Shown: in pieces, positions 23,391 to 35,100 of the stretch | Layout of the letters: each line of letters opens with the position of its first letter | How positions within the stretch are numbered: position 1 is the stretch's first letter | Assembly (NCBI GenBank): GCA_004352715.1 | Contig: SCFE01000058.1 | Coordinates: 1,413,243 to 1,477,242, forward strand | Direction: 5' to 3' | Origin: Hofstenia miamia | Taxonomy: Eukaryota > Xenacoelomorpha > Acoela | Length of the DNA stretch: 64,000 nt | Program-made: the position numbers and the translations under genes | Notes under the pieces: model-generated | What the model saw: the letters and a program-made list of their open reading frames with translations, nothing else | What the model was told of the DNA's origin: nothing | Databases searched by the model: none

Positions 23391-24214
23391 TTTAAACGGT
23401 TACTCGATGTCATCTTCTACTACTGAGTATATTAAACGATATTATTGTATCGAGAATCTTAATCGTTAAAATAAATAAATTTCATTCTTAGTTTGAGACA
23501 AATTACTGACATTTTGACACAAACTACTTACAAACACGAAGTAAAGCTGAAAATATTCATCAAAACTTTCAGCTTCATACTATCTAAATTATAAAGCTTT
23601 TATTATTCCAGTAAAGTTCTTGAATATAGACAATTTAAATCATGCATATATTCGACAATTTTACTGATTAGTTCATCTTTAAAAAAATTCTTCTCTGGGA
23701 ATATTTTATTGCTTGGTAGGCTCGTCAGGTACCTCCTGACTTAAGATTTTTTTATTTGTTCTGCTTAATGTAGAGTATGAACTGATCTTTACAGGTTAAT
23801 GTTGCTTATGTGAATGACAAGTTGTTTGTGGCAATGTTTGAAAGGATAAAGTGAGCTGCATGTCACTGGTTGATCTTGTCTTTCCTTGTTAGTTGAGTTT
23901 TTTTCTTTTCATCGTGGGATCAAGGTTTCTAAACATTTTGGGAAAAGGAGGTAATTGCGAATTCGACGTTATCACGAGTAATCAATTATGTTCAAATAGC
24001 TTTTATACTTACAAAGTTTTGAAACTATACATTGGTCACTAATTTTAAATTCTTCTGCAGGGTTTTCGCAAAATTTCTTTGAATATTTTCGCTTCAAATA
24101 ATGAAAATTCACAACTTATATCTAATTTTTGGCAGTGGAAATTCACATTGAGTTGTGCTACACACTCAAACGTACGTGATTGCATCTAGCCCTGAGTATA
24201 TTGTTGACATGCTT

Positions 24215-24610
24215 GTCGGGGGACAGCTTTTTTCTGTCCCATTCCAATCCCATCCCACGTCCCTCTCAACCCTGTTAGATACCGATATTTAATTTATCTT
24301 AACCTTTAAAGATAGGAAACATAAATGTGAATTTCTCAAAATATATGGTTTAAAGCTGATAAGACCATTTGATACAAATTTGCCAAAATATTCTGTAAAA
24401 AGATGTTGAAAAACAATGAAAAAAGTGTTTAAAACACCGTTTCAAAAGTGTTTAAAACATGTTTTTTTCCAGGTAACCCTGTATAAACATACACTCAGAA
24501 ATGACATTTCGGCAAAATTTCGTCCCACGACTGGTCCCATGGGAAAAGTGGGACAGCTTTCCTTGTCCCACTGCGTCCCCACAACAATCCTGATCCCTGC
24601 TTGTTGAGCT
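24215..24610. repeat. small repeat bounded by GGGACAGC/TGTCCC hairpins
   Basis: Two related hairpin sequences, GGGACAGCTTTTTTCTGTCCC-like near 24220 and GTGGGACAGCTTTCCTTGTCCC-like near 24550, frame about 350 bp. They are followed by CGTCCC-rich DNA. The pair recurs at 34378-34770 in copy 2. This is possibly a non-autonomous DNA transposon; ends were not determined. Confidence 0.35.
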
Positions 24611-24925
24611 TTGAAGATGAGTGAAGTAGAAATGAGCAACTATATTACGAAATTACTGAATACTGAAAGAGCATTATAAAAGTCTGAATTAATTCTAATG
24701 ATCGACTTTTTCACAAATTATTAAAAAATTTGAATTTTCGAAATATATCTTGGCTCAGCTGAATACAATGGTAAAAAAATATTTAAGTTTTAGAATTTAG
24801 CTTTTATCAATACAATCATATATGATAAGGAAACTTCCATATTTCGTAAATTATGAATAAAGTATTATATTCAAACCCACCTGCTAAATAAAAGGCAATC
24901 GTCATGAAAAATCAACAATTTTATT

Positions 24926-27900
24926 TTACTGAAAAGGTTTTACAAAATATCTTGAAAAAATAAATCTGTTTTTAAGCAGAAGTCCAATAACTAACAATGC
25001 ATGAGATTGGCCTACCGCCATTAAGGTCAAAACACCATATGTGTAACCAATAAACTCCCGAAAAATTCCAACAAAAACTAAGTTTCCAATTATTATACCA
25101 ACTGTATTAGCTATTGAAATCAGAGGTCCAACAAGAGCACGGACTGATTTTAGGCTGTAATTGTCAAACGTTTCAGTACAATACATGTCTACAACCGCAT
25201 AGCTTAGTGAGCCAGCTGCACTTCTTGGTACATTAATAAAGAACATTATGACTACTATAGCTGGATATTTTGCAATCCAAGAAGTGCTTGATATTATGTA
25301 AAGAGCAATCATTGAAGAGGAATATAGAAATAATGAACAGGACATTACCTGAAATGCAAGCCCTTTAATAAAAAGATATGATGCACACAAACTAGCCGGA
25401 ACAAGGACAGCACCTGCTACAATGTATGTTCTTTCAACTTGAAGTTCTGAGTTATTCCAATTGCTTTTCATTGTATCAGCAAGTGTTCCTTCAACATATG
25501 CAATGTTTGCATTTACAAAAAGTGGTATTCCAAGAAGAATGTACAATCCTGGTGAAGAGATCATCTGAATCCAAAGCTTAGGTTTTCCTCCCTCATTAGT
25601 TTTAAGTAGCTCTGATTCTGAAGATTCATTACTTTCTGGCTTTGGCAGAAATTTACGAGTGATACAAAGAAGGATTACTAGGCTTGCTTCTATGATGAAA
25701 ATCAAGAAAAATACAAAAGTGTAAGAAAACATTGATGCCAGTTTTAACCCAAAATAGGGACCAATTGAAAGACCGATATACAAAAATGCAAGTACTAGAG
25801 TTACAGATTTCGCTCCTAGTTTTCCCAATAGCTGAATGGTAAGTGGATAATACGTACAAGCAAGTGTTCCCAGTGCACATCCTGTTAAAAATCGACTGGA
25901 ACTATTAAGAAACTGGTAAGCCATGTTGTTTTTTATGCAATCCGTTAATCTAAATGGGTGGTGTAATTATATTGTACAATTAATTAATTCTTAATTAATT
26001 AAATTGCAAAGTCTACAAACAAATCCTATATAACAAGAAGTATGTAGGTTAATATATATATAATAATTGGAGTACAGATAATTTTTCCAACTCAAATATG
26101 TATAACTTAAAGATTTAAATACTATAAAATTAATGGTGAATTACATTTGAAAATTTGCGATTAAATTACGCATGTATATTTTTATGCTATTGTCTGACAA
26201 AATTATCTAAGCTTAAAGTTCAATGAACGTTTGTGACTATCCAAAATTTTAGAGGGACCTGTTAGGTACGGAGCAGATATAAGGGGCTGATGCAGATGCT
26301 CATATTTTTATGAAAATTATTCCTAAGTGTATGTCAGCTATCATTAAAAACGTGTAAAGGGGTTAATCGAATTTGTAAATACAAAAATTTTTGTAGATCT
26401 ATTTAAAAATCGATTGGTATATATATTTTTCATGTGAAAGATAATTTGCAAATTTTAAGTTCAAGTTTGGAAAAAAACGAAATGCAACCCTTTTTTGATG
26501 AAATAAAAAATAGAAATAGAAATAATGTACATTTCAGAGTTCTCAGAATCTATAAACACAATTTTTGGTAAGTCTCTACTACAATGTTGCCAATTGGCAA
26601 CATTATGCAAAAAAAATCATTTTTTTGTAAATGAAGAGATCAATTCATTGCTTTAATGCCATTTGAGGACGTTGTGCAAAAGTTTTAAGAACACATAATT
26701 TAATAGATTTTTATAATAAAATTTGAAGTAAAAGCTCTTTAACCAAAACCACAAAGCTAACACAATGAAATTCATACAATGAAAAACTAAATTTTCTTTG
26801 ATCGAATAAGACTATGAAACTATAAAACATTTATAAAATTTGAAAACATTTCCTGAGTCTCTTATAATTTCTACTCTTGGCAATGCACAAAATTCGGATT
26901 ACCAAGCAATCATTGACGTAGAATTTATTGAAAAAAATATTTGATTTTATATATATTTTTTGTGAAACAAATTCACAATTATGTATTGCAATTGAAAATT
27001 GTTGTTAGCGCAAATGTTCGCTTGTCACTATATCTATACATTTTATTAAATTTTTTACTCTTTGTATCAAACTGACGCCATCAGTTTCTTTAAAATGTAT
27101 ACAAAATGATGCCAACTTTTACTATAAATATTAAACAGAAAGTTAAATAGTAGTAAAAAATGACTTGATTATAATGAAAAATTTTTGGCAGTTTTGGGAG
27201 TACAAATTCACGTACATGTATTTCAAGGTTAAGTTTTTTCAACACATTGTTCATACGTTTAAATTGCTTACCCAACCCGCACGCACTTGTGATTATAGCT
27301 AGGACATAATTTGTAATTCCTATAACTTTTAAACAATAAGGTCATTCAAAATTTTTTGAAAGTAGAACAATTAAAAAAACCCAGTCTGAAGGCTTGCAAT
27401 TTGAGATAAATAGCGAAAAGTTGATGGATTCTTGGTCATTGAATGCAAAAGTTGAAGAAAAAAAACCATTCAAATTAATATGGAAGTGGTTTAAATTAGA
27501 GAGATTTTTTTACATTTCCTGAATACGAGAAAGTCTCTAATTTTGATAATAAATTTTAGCATATGAACGTAAAATTTATTGCTTTTTTTTACTATATTCA
27601 AAAAAATGTAATATTTGATAACAAAACCAAAAATCAACTTCTTAAAATTTGCTGTTTTATACTCAAATTTTTGCATCCACACGTACAAAATATTTATATA
27701 AAATTTTTTTTAAAAAATTGAGTTGGTATTTATTATTTTCATTCGTTTTTCTAATCTTCAAAAACTCTTACCCAAACGAAAGCATAGTTGCAGCAGATAT
27801 GAACACTCCACAAGCTGCAACTGGAAATAGATTCTTTTCCAGTTGTATGTACCAGAATATTAGTGAAATAAATAGCTGCCCCACTGGAAACATGGCCATT

Positions 27901-28049
27901 GCAAATCCAACCCTAAAGTATCCAACATCGTGATAGATTCTGGCTTGGTGCGGAAATATCGGTCCAACAATCGACTCATTTATTCCTTCTAGTGTAAATA
28001 TTGCAAAAAATAAAGCAAGAAATGCAACGGAGTAAATGTTAACCGACAT
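24926..28049 (-). CDS. SLC18B1-like MFS transporter, tandem copy 1 (two exons)
   Basis: Complete gene: exon 1 complement(27772..28049), intron complement(25950..27771) with GG|GTAAGA donor and CCATTTAG|A acceptor, exon 2 complement(24926..25949). Total 1302 nt, 433 residues plus TAA. The start is the ATG at 28049, which opens the conserved exon 1. The ATG at 25924 inside exon 2 is not the start, because the upstream eight codons (LTDCIKNN) are in frame with exon 1. Exon 1 gives TM1-3 with NESIVGPIFPHQAR. Exon 2 gives TM4-12 with SRFLTGCALGTLAC, GPYFGLKLASM, EGTLADTMKS and NVPRSAAGSLSYAV. Length and topology match SLC18B1, a vesicular polyamine transporter; substrate and membrane are inferred only. 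An AATAAA hexamer directly follows the stop codon. A P element starts 161 bp upstream of the ATG and may disturb or supply the promoter. Confidence 0.85.
25950..27771 (-). other. intron of transporter copy 1
   Basis: AT-rich intron with no recognisable gene or element. The copy 2 intron (36111-38150) is 218 bp longer, mainly because of one block of about 190 bp at about 36287-36475 absent here. Confidence 0.7.
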
Positions 28050-28949
28050 TTGTCAAGCAAACACGGAAGTTGTTCCGGAGATCTAATTTATTTTGATATA
28101 ATACGCTTGTTTAATAAATTCACACATTGAGTTGTACAAAAAGTTCTTTAATGAGTTATTGTTTGTCATTTCGAAAGATGAGCATATTCATGAATTACGA
28201 TTTCAATAATCATGGACATCTGTGATTGGCTATAGCTTATTCTATAGATGTATATGCGAAACTGCAAAAAAAATCGCAGCTAGAGATATTGCTCACTTAA
28301 AATAAAATTACCTATTGTAAGAGATGGAAATTTCGCGGGAAAATGCCATGTAACAAAAACAAGTTGAACAAACGTTCAATTAAATTTCATTATAAAATTG
28401 AATCATTTATCACTAAATATGCCATACAAGTGCTGTGTGCCACTTTGCAACACCGATTATAATCTACGAAATTGGTCTATTTCTATGTGTTAACATCCAA
28501 CTAATGTTCAATATCATATCGACAATAATATCTTCTTCTCATTTACCTATTTTCAGTTTTAAGGAATTTTACGGAATATTCTCGTCTCTTAATAGGCTGT
28601 ATTATACCTATATCCACATTGTGATGTAAGCATTATTGAAAATGATCGTAGTCTATAAAAATTTAATGAAAAAATATGTACTCAAATGGTTTTCATAAAT
28701 AAAAATTAAATAATAAATTTAGAACTTTATTTAAGCGTGCTGGAATTGATGTGTCCTTTTAACCACAAATTTGATATTTTTCAAAATTGGTGCACGAATT
28801 ATTGCGATTCTAGAATTTGAAATGTGAAAATGTAGAGTAGGACTAGAATTACAATATAAATCTTTGGACCTTTTTACAATTTCTATTTTTTTAATACTAC
28901 AATCATTGCAATCAATAAATTGTTAAAATCAAAGATAGAATTACTTAAC

Positions 28950-29050
28950 CGGATTTTAACCTGATTAACCGGCTCCTGCAAATTAACCGGAGCGGACTGG
29001 CTTAGCCGATTTTAACCTGACCGGATTAACAGGATCGGATCCAGCACTAT
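28950..29050. repeat. TAACCGG-rich palindromic insert inside the P element
   Basis: About 100 bp with repeated TTAACCGG, AACCTGA, GGAGCGGACTGG and GGATCGGATCC motifs in both orientations, richer in GC than its surroundings. The same block lies at about 39310-39412 in copy 2. The pattern recalls hAT-type non-autonomous elements nested in the P element. Ends not determined. Confidence 0.4.
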
Positions 29051-29250
29051 TGTTAATACATTTATTTGTTCTCTCCATTTTAAAGAGAGTGAGTTTCCTT
29101 CATGTCAATCTGAAGATAAAAGTGGACGAAGAAGCATTCTAACTAAGCGCCAATGAAAGCCGCTTTCTGTACCATCATGTTTTCCAAATTTTCCTTAACA
29201 TCTTAAACAAACTACGAATGGAAAATCAAGAAGTGTTTCATCAACTGTTC

Positions 29251-29647
29251 TATCTCGCATGCAAAAGTAACAAGCAAAAGAAGATGAAAGATACATGAAT
29301 TTTCTGGAAGCTGACAAATTTGGATCAGTTGATCTATTCAAATCTTTCATCAATGACATTGATCTTCCATCGACTTGTTATATTCAAATTTCCAATGAAA
29401 AAGTACGTTTATTTGTAATATCAATGATATACACTACTTACAATAATANTATCTCGCATGCAAAAGTAACAAGCAAAAGAAGATGAAAGATACATGAATT
29501 TTCTGGAAGCTGACAAATTTGGATCAGTTGATCTATTCAAATCTTTCATCAATGACATTGATCTTCCATCGACTTGTTATATTCAAATTTCCAATGAAAA
29601 AGTACGTTTATTTGTAATATCAATGATATACACTACTTACAATAATA
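29251..29647. repeat. 198-bp contig-end duplication at a single N
   Basis: 29251-29448 is repeated exactly at 29450-29647 with one N at 29449. Tandem copy 2 has this sequence once, so this is an unmerged contig overlap. Confidence 0.9.
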
Positions 29648-31126
29648 GTATTAACAGTAATAGAAAAAGAAAACTAGTAATGAAAACATTCATTTAATCA
29701 TATGTCGCGATTACTATAACTTGAAATTATGTATTAATTACTATAATTAAATATTTTTTTCAAATATAAGTACATATTTCGAAATCAAAAAATAATTGTT
29801 CAAATACATATATTATTACTGCTTTAAATTTATTATCATATATAACATCAAGAAATATACAGGTTTATGCACGCCAATGCATTCACTTTCACTAAATATT
29901 CTGATTAGGTATTGCTTTTCTTTGTTGAAGGTATTGACCATTTCCGTTGGAAAATTCACACAAAGATTTCAAAATCATTTTTAGTTTCTGTCCAAATTCG
30001 AAACAATGTCAGTTTTCAATGGAAGACTTGCTTAAAAGATCAACAACACGTTTTGTCTAAAACAGATCTCTTAAACATGTTAGCTTCATTTTTTCACTTT
30101 GAATGTAGCAACATTAGTTGCACTGAAAAGGCATCCAGTACGATCATTACAACTCTTATTGATTCTGAAGATGACGACATCACGTTCTGTTATGAGCAGT
30201 TAGAGCTTATTCAAATAAACAAACACAAACGTTATTCACCCGAACTTTTGTGCTTTTCCTTTCTAGTGAATTCACATTCTTCCACAGAATACACTGAGAT
30301 GCGTAGCATTCTTTGTTTACCCTCCCCTCTAACTTTGCAAAAGCTTTCTCGAAATCTTGGATCAGATGTTCACACTGATACCTATCTTGAATTTAGAGCA
30401 AGGCAACTTTCCATACCAGAAAGAAAGGTACCGCTCGTAATTGATGAAATATTTACAGCAGAGCGCATTAAACTACTAAATGAAGAATTAAAGGTATGAT
30501 TTTTAAGCCATTGTATGTAAGAATGTTTTTTTTAGGAATTACAACCTGTTCTAGTTTTCATGGTTAAATCAATTTCTTCTTCTTATCAAGATTTTGTTTT
30601 TCTTATTGGTGTGACTAATTTGAATGCAACTTTCTTGTTCCAGACATTCAATGATGTTCTGTCTTTGATGTCAAAGTATTTGCTGGTCCAAGCTGTGATA
30701 ACAGAAAACCTATCAATATACGCAAGATTCTAGTGGATTTTTGTTCTTTTATAATTATTGCTTGTTTGACAGTTATATTCCTCATCCGCTAATATCAAAT
30801 GAACGTCTATTTCTACTTTTGGATAATTCGCATAATATTAAAAACCCCTGTATAAAATTTTAAAAAAAAACCTTGCAGTTGCCTTCTAGTAAATTTTTGG
30901 AATTATGGATCTAGCACCAAATATTAATCATAATTATACTGCATACAAATGTGAATTTCAGAAGCCCTTGAGGATTGTCTTTAAGCTAAATTCAACGAAT
31001 ATATATCCAAATAGCCTTCAACGGACATTAGTTAAATATGCGCTGTGTGTTTTGCATGAGCCTACGCAAAAAGCACTTCGTTTCTATGCTTTAAATACTC
31101 CAGCAATGAATGATACTGCAGATTTT

Positions 31127-32126
31127 NNNNNNNNNNNNNNNNNNNNNNNNNNNNNNNNNNNNNNNNNNNNNNNNNNNNNNNNNNNNNNNNNNNNNNNNNN
31201 NNNNNNNNNNNNNNNNNNNNNNNNNNNNNNNNNNNNNNNNNNNNNNNNNNNNNNNNNNNNNNNNNNNNNNNNNNNNNNNNNNNNNNNNNNNNNNNNNNNN
31301 NNNNNNNNNNNNNNNNNNNNNNNNNNNNNNNNNNNNNNNNNNNNNNNNNNNNNNNNNNNNNNNNNNNNNNNNNNNNNNNNNNNNNNNNNNNNNNNNNNNN
31401 NNNNNNNNNNNNNNNNNNNNNNNNNNNNNNNNNNNNNNNNNNNNNNNNNNNNNNNNNNNNNNNNNNNNNNNNNNNNNNNNNNNNNNNNNNNNNNNNNNNN
31501 NNNNNNNNNNNNNNNNNNNNNNNNNNNNNNNNNNNNNNNNNNNNNNNNNNNNNNNNNNNNNNNNNNNNNNNNNNNNNNNNNNNNNNNNNNNNNNNNNNNN
31601 NNNNNNNNNNNNNNNNNNNNNNNNNNNNNNNNNNNNNNNNNNNNNNNNNNNNNNNNNNNNNNNNNNNNNNNNNNNNNNNNNNNNNNNNNNNNNNNNNNNN
31701 NNNNNNNNNNNNNNNNNNNNNNNNNNNNNNNNNNNNNNNNNNNNNNNNNNNNNNNNNNNNNNNNNNNNNNNNNNNNNNNNNNNNNNNNNNNNNNNNNNNN
31801 NNNNNNNNNNNNNNNNNNNNNNNNNNNNNNNNNNNNNNNNNNNNNNNNNNNNNNNNNNNNNNNNNNNNNNNNNNNNNNNNNNNNNNNNNNNNNNNNNNNN
31901 NNNNNNNNNNNNNNNNNNNNNNNNNNNNNNNNNNNNNNNNNNNNNNNNNNNNNNNNNNNNNNNNNNNNNNNNNNNNNNNNNNNNNNNNNNNNNNNNNNNN
32001 NNNNNNNNNNNNNNNNNNNNNNNNNNNNNNNNNNNNNNNNNNNNNNNNNNNNNNNNNNNNNNNNNNNNNNNNNNNNNNNNNNNNNNNNNNNNNNNNNNNN
32101 NNNNNNNNNNNNNNNNNNNNNNNNNN
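31127..32126. other. 1000-N assembly gap at the tandem junction
   Basis: Exactly 1000 N. It should contain the end of P element copy 1 and the duplication junction. Copy 2 suggests at least 1.7 kb of P element is missing, so the true size is probably larger. Confidence 0.9.
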
Positions 32127-35100
32127 ATTATATTTTTTCTGAATTATGAAATGATTACTTAAATCGCTAAATAAGGGTTTTCTCATGAAGTGATTTTTTG
32201 CAAAAGAATAGAGCTATAAGTTTTAGCTCCACTTTTTTTGCTAATTTTTTTTTTCAAAGTTGAATTATGGTAATAATACCAATTCTATTGCGAAAAAATA
32301 TATAGCATTCAGGATGTGCGTTCCAGATTCTTCTTGCACCTTATTTTTCACAATCTGATCACGAGTAATGAGTTATAAGAATTTTTGTGTGTGGAAGTTT
32401 GTAAGAAATCGAAAGTTTAGAAAAATGCATTTTAAATGAAAAGTACAAATTTGAGCTCAATTGGCGATAAAGAATATTGCAGTATTGTACAACCTGGCGC
32501 ATAGATTTAGAAACCTTAAAACCTGACGGTGATTTTCAGGAATAGTAAGAAATGAGAAATGTCAAATTTTTCCACATTTTTCTACTCACTAGTGGTGTGA
32601 AAGTTCGAATAAACCTAAAAATAATCATTATGTAGCTATAGATTGTACCTATTCTGCATCCTCAGATTCTGCTCTATTAACCGTATTCATGTTTGAATAA
32701 ATGGAAATTTGTGTAAAAATATCATTTTTTATGTAACCCCCTCTTAAATATATAAGTACTGAATGGTAATGATTTTCCTTTATAAATGTCCTTAGGCAGC
32801 TTTCTGCATAATACGGGTAAATAAAAAGTATGTACTTAGTGCCCATTTTAAACGTATTATATGGAAAAAAATTTTTCATTCATAGTTATTCTAAGTTTTT
32901 TGTATATACATTATTTACAATATCTAGAAAAACTACATTCTTCATAACAATTTGTGACTGGCGCTAAATTAAAGGGGAAATTTGAAAAATGGTGCTAAAT
33001 AATATCTAGCACCATTTTCAAGCACAATTTATATATATATATATATATATATAAAACGATAAAGGTATTGCCAAAGCTGTACTTTTTGCAAAATATCTGG
33101 ATCAAGTTCTAGGGTTCTCATAAATCTATTCAAATCTTTGAAAATTGCACACATTTCAAGAAAGAAATATAAAATTGACTTTACGAATTTTTTACAGCAA
33201 TTTTCTTTTACGTTATTTCTCTTGAGTAACGTTTCTTAATACCGATAGCAGTTGGTTAAAAAAAACCGAAACCGAACTCAATTTCTGGAAATCGTTTTCT
33301 ACCCGAACCTAATCCGAAAATTTACTACGTGATCTCAGTCCAATCCGAAAATTGGTTTTTTATTTTTATGGATTTTCAGTCAAATGATAAGAACATCAAT
33401 CATTTTCTGATTGAGTAAAGCGCAATTTATTGGTATTACTTAACGTCTTGGATTTTTCTTAAATGAAATGTTGAATAACATCAGTCACTTTTTGAATTAA
33501 CAATCTAAGCTTTGTACCTGAACCCGATCCGAAACCCGAAATCACATCAGGTTTAAACGGTTACTCGATGTCATCTTCTACTACTGAGTATATTAAACGA
33601 TATTATTGTATCGAGAATCTTAATCGTTAAAATAAATAAATTTCATTCTTAGTTTGAGACAAATTACTGACATTTTGACACAAACTACTTACAAACACGA
33701 AGTAAAGCTGAAAATATTCATCAAAACTTTCAGCTTCATACTATCTAAATTATAAAGCTTTTATTATTCCAGTAAAGTTCTTGAATATAGACAATTTAAA
33801 TCATGCATATATTCGACAATTTTACTGATTAGTTCATCTTTAAAAAAATTCTTCTCTGGGAATATTTTATTGCTTGGTAGGCTCGTCAGGTACCTCCTGA
33901 CTTAAGATTTTTTTATTTGTTCTGCTTAATGTAGAGTATGAACTGATCTTTACAGGTTAATGTTGCTTATGTGAATGACAAGTTGTTTGTGGCAATGTTT
34001 GAAAGGATAAAGTGAGCTGCATGTCACTGGTTGATCTTGTCTTTCCTTGTTAGTTGAGTTTTTTTCTTTTCATCGTGGGATCAAGGTTTCTAAACATTTT
34101 GGGAAAAGTGAGGTAATTGCGAATTCGACGTTATCACGAGTAATCAATTATGTTCAAATAGCTTTTATACTTACAAAGTTTTGAAACTATACATTGGTCA
34201 CTAATTTTAAATTCTTCTGCAGGGTTTTCGCAAAATTCTTTGAATATTTTCGCTTCAAATAATGAAAATTCACAACTTATATCTAATTTTTGGCAGTGGA
34301 AATTCACATTGAGTTGTGCTACACACTCAAACGTACGTGATTGCATCTAGCCCTGAGTATATTGTTGACATGCTTGTCGGGGACAGCTTTTTTCTGTCCC
34401 ATTCCAATCCCATCCCACGTCCCTCTCAACCCTGTTAGATACCGATATTTAATTTATCTTAACCTTTAAAGATAGGAAACATATAAATGTGAATTTCTCA
34501 AAATATGGTTTAAAGCTGATAAGACCATTTGATACAAATTTGCCAAAATATTCTGTAAAAAGATGTTGAAAAACAATGAAAAAAAGTGTTTAAAACACCG
34601 TTTCAAAAGTGTTTAAAACATGTTTTTTTCCAGGTAACCCTGTATAAACATACACTCAGAAATGACATTTCGGCAAAATTTCGTCCCACGACTGGTCCCA
34701 TGGGAAAAGTGGGACAGCTTTCCTTGTCCCACTGCGTCCCCACAACAATCCTGATCCCTGCTTGTTGAGCTTTGAAGATGAGTGAAGTAGAAATGAGCAA
34801 CTATATTACGAAATTACTGAATACTGAAAGAGCATTATAAAAGTCTGAATTAATTCTAATGATCGACTTTTTCACAAATTATTAAAAAATTTGAATTTTC
34901 GAAATATATCTTGGCTCAGCTGAATACAATGGTAAAAAAATATTTAAGTTTTAGAATTTAGCTTTTATCAATACAATCATATATGATAAGGAAACTTCCA
35001 TATTTCGTAAATTATGAATAAAGTATTATATTCAAACCCACCTGCTAAATAAAAGGCAATCGTCATGAAAAATCAGCAATTTTATTTTACTGAAAAGGTT

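Larger units (their letters stand above)
21517..24925. other. non-coding 3' flank of transporter copy 1, repeats
   Basis: No coding sequence recognised. A 76-codon frame at 22488-22718 has no resemblance to known proteins, although its sequence recurs in the tandem copy. It contains CCGAA-rich DNA at 23090-23390 and a TGTCCC/GGGACA repeat at 24215-24610. Confidence 0.4.
21966..31126. repeat. tandem duplication, copy 1 (about 10.2 kb period)
   Basis: Matches 32127-41309 in the same orientation, with offsets of 10161 (transporter exon 2), 10379 (exon 1), 10164 and 10178 (P element exons). It carries a complete transporter gene and most of a P element. Copy 1 ends in the gap at 31127, so the junction is unseen. 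By eye 22-24.4 kb is almost identical to copy 2, the transporter intron less so, and the P element part is the most different. Confidence 0.9.
28211..31126 (+). mobile_element. P-type DNA transposon, copy 1 (cut by gap)
   Basis: Left end CATGGACATCTGTGATTGG at 28211, same as the left end of the better-preserved copy at 38596. It contains the THAP start and transposase exons up to the 1000-N gap at 31127, so the right end is not seen. It sits at the same place relative to the transporter as copy 2, so the insertion is older than the duplication or the two are alleles. Confidence 0.75.
28419..31126 (+). pseudogene. P-element (THAP9-like) transposase, copy 1
   Basis: The frame starts MPYKCCVPLCNTDYN, the first zinc ligands of a THAP finger. 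One A is missing compared with copy 2 just after GATTATAA, shifting the frame within the THAP domain. Later exons: the MNFLEADKFGSVDLFKSF exon with a GT donor, and the exon of 29924-30493 with LPSPLTLQKLSRNLGS and LSIPERKVPLVIDEIF. The latter is the signature (LP.P.TL..., ER.V.L.IDEI) of P-element/THAP9 transposases. Then IPHPLI..ERLFLLLD-type and MDLAPNINHNYTAY segments follow in shifted frames. A 15-nt in-frame deletion relative to copy 2 removes LRLGN. The C-terminal part is in the gap. Frame breaks make it non-functional. Confidence 0.8.

Noticed and set aside
24416-24639. Overlapping 63- and 65-codon frames on both strands, repeated at 34586-34800
   Set aside because: They lie in a hairpin-rich non-coding repeat. 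Conservation between the tandem copies reflects recent duplication, not selection.
27649-27933. Plus-strand 94-codon frame opposite transporter exon 1, repeated at 38028
   Set aside because: Antisense shadow of the exon. The coding evidence is clearly on the minus strand.
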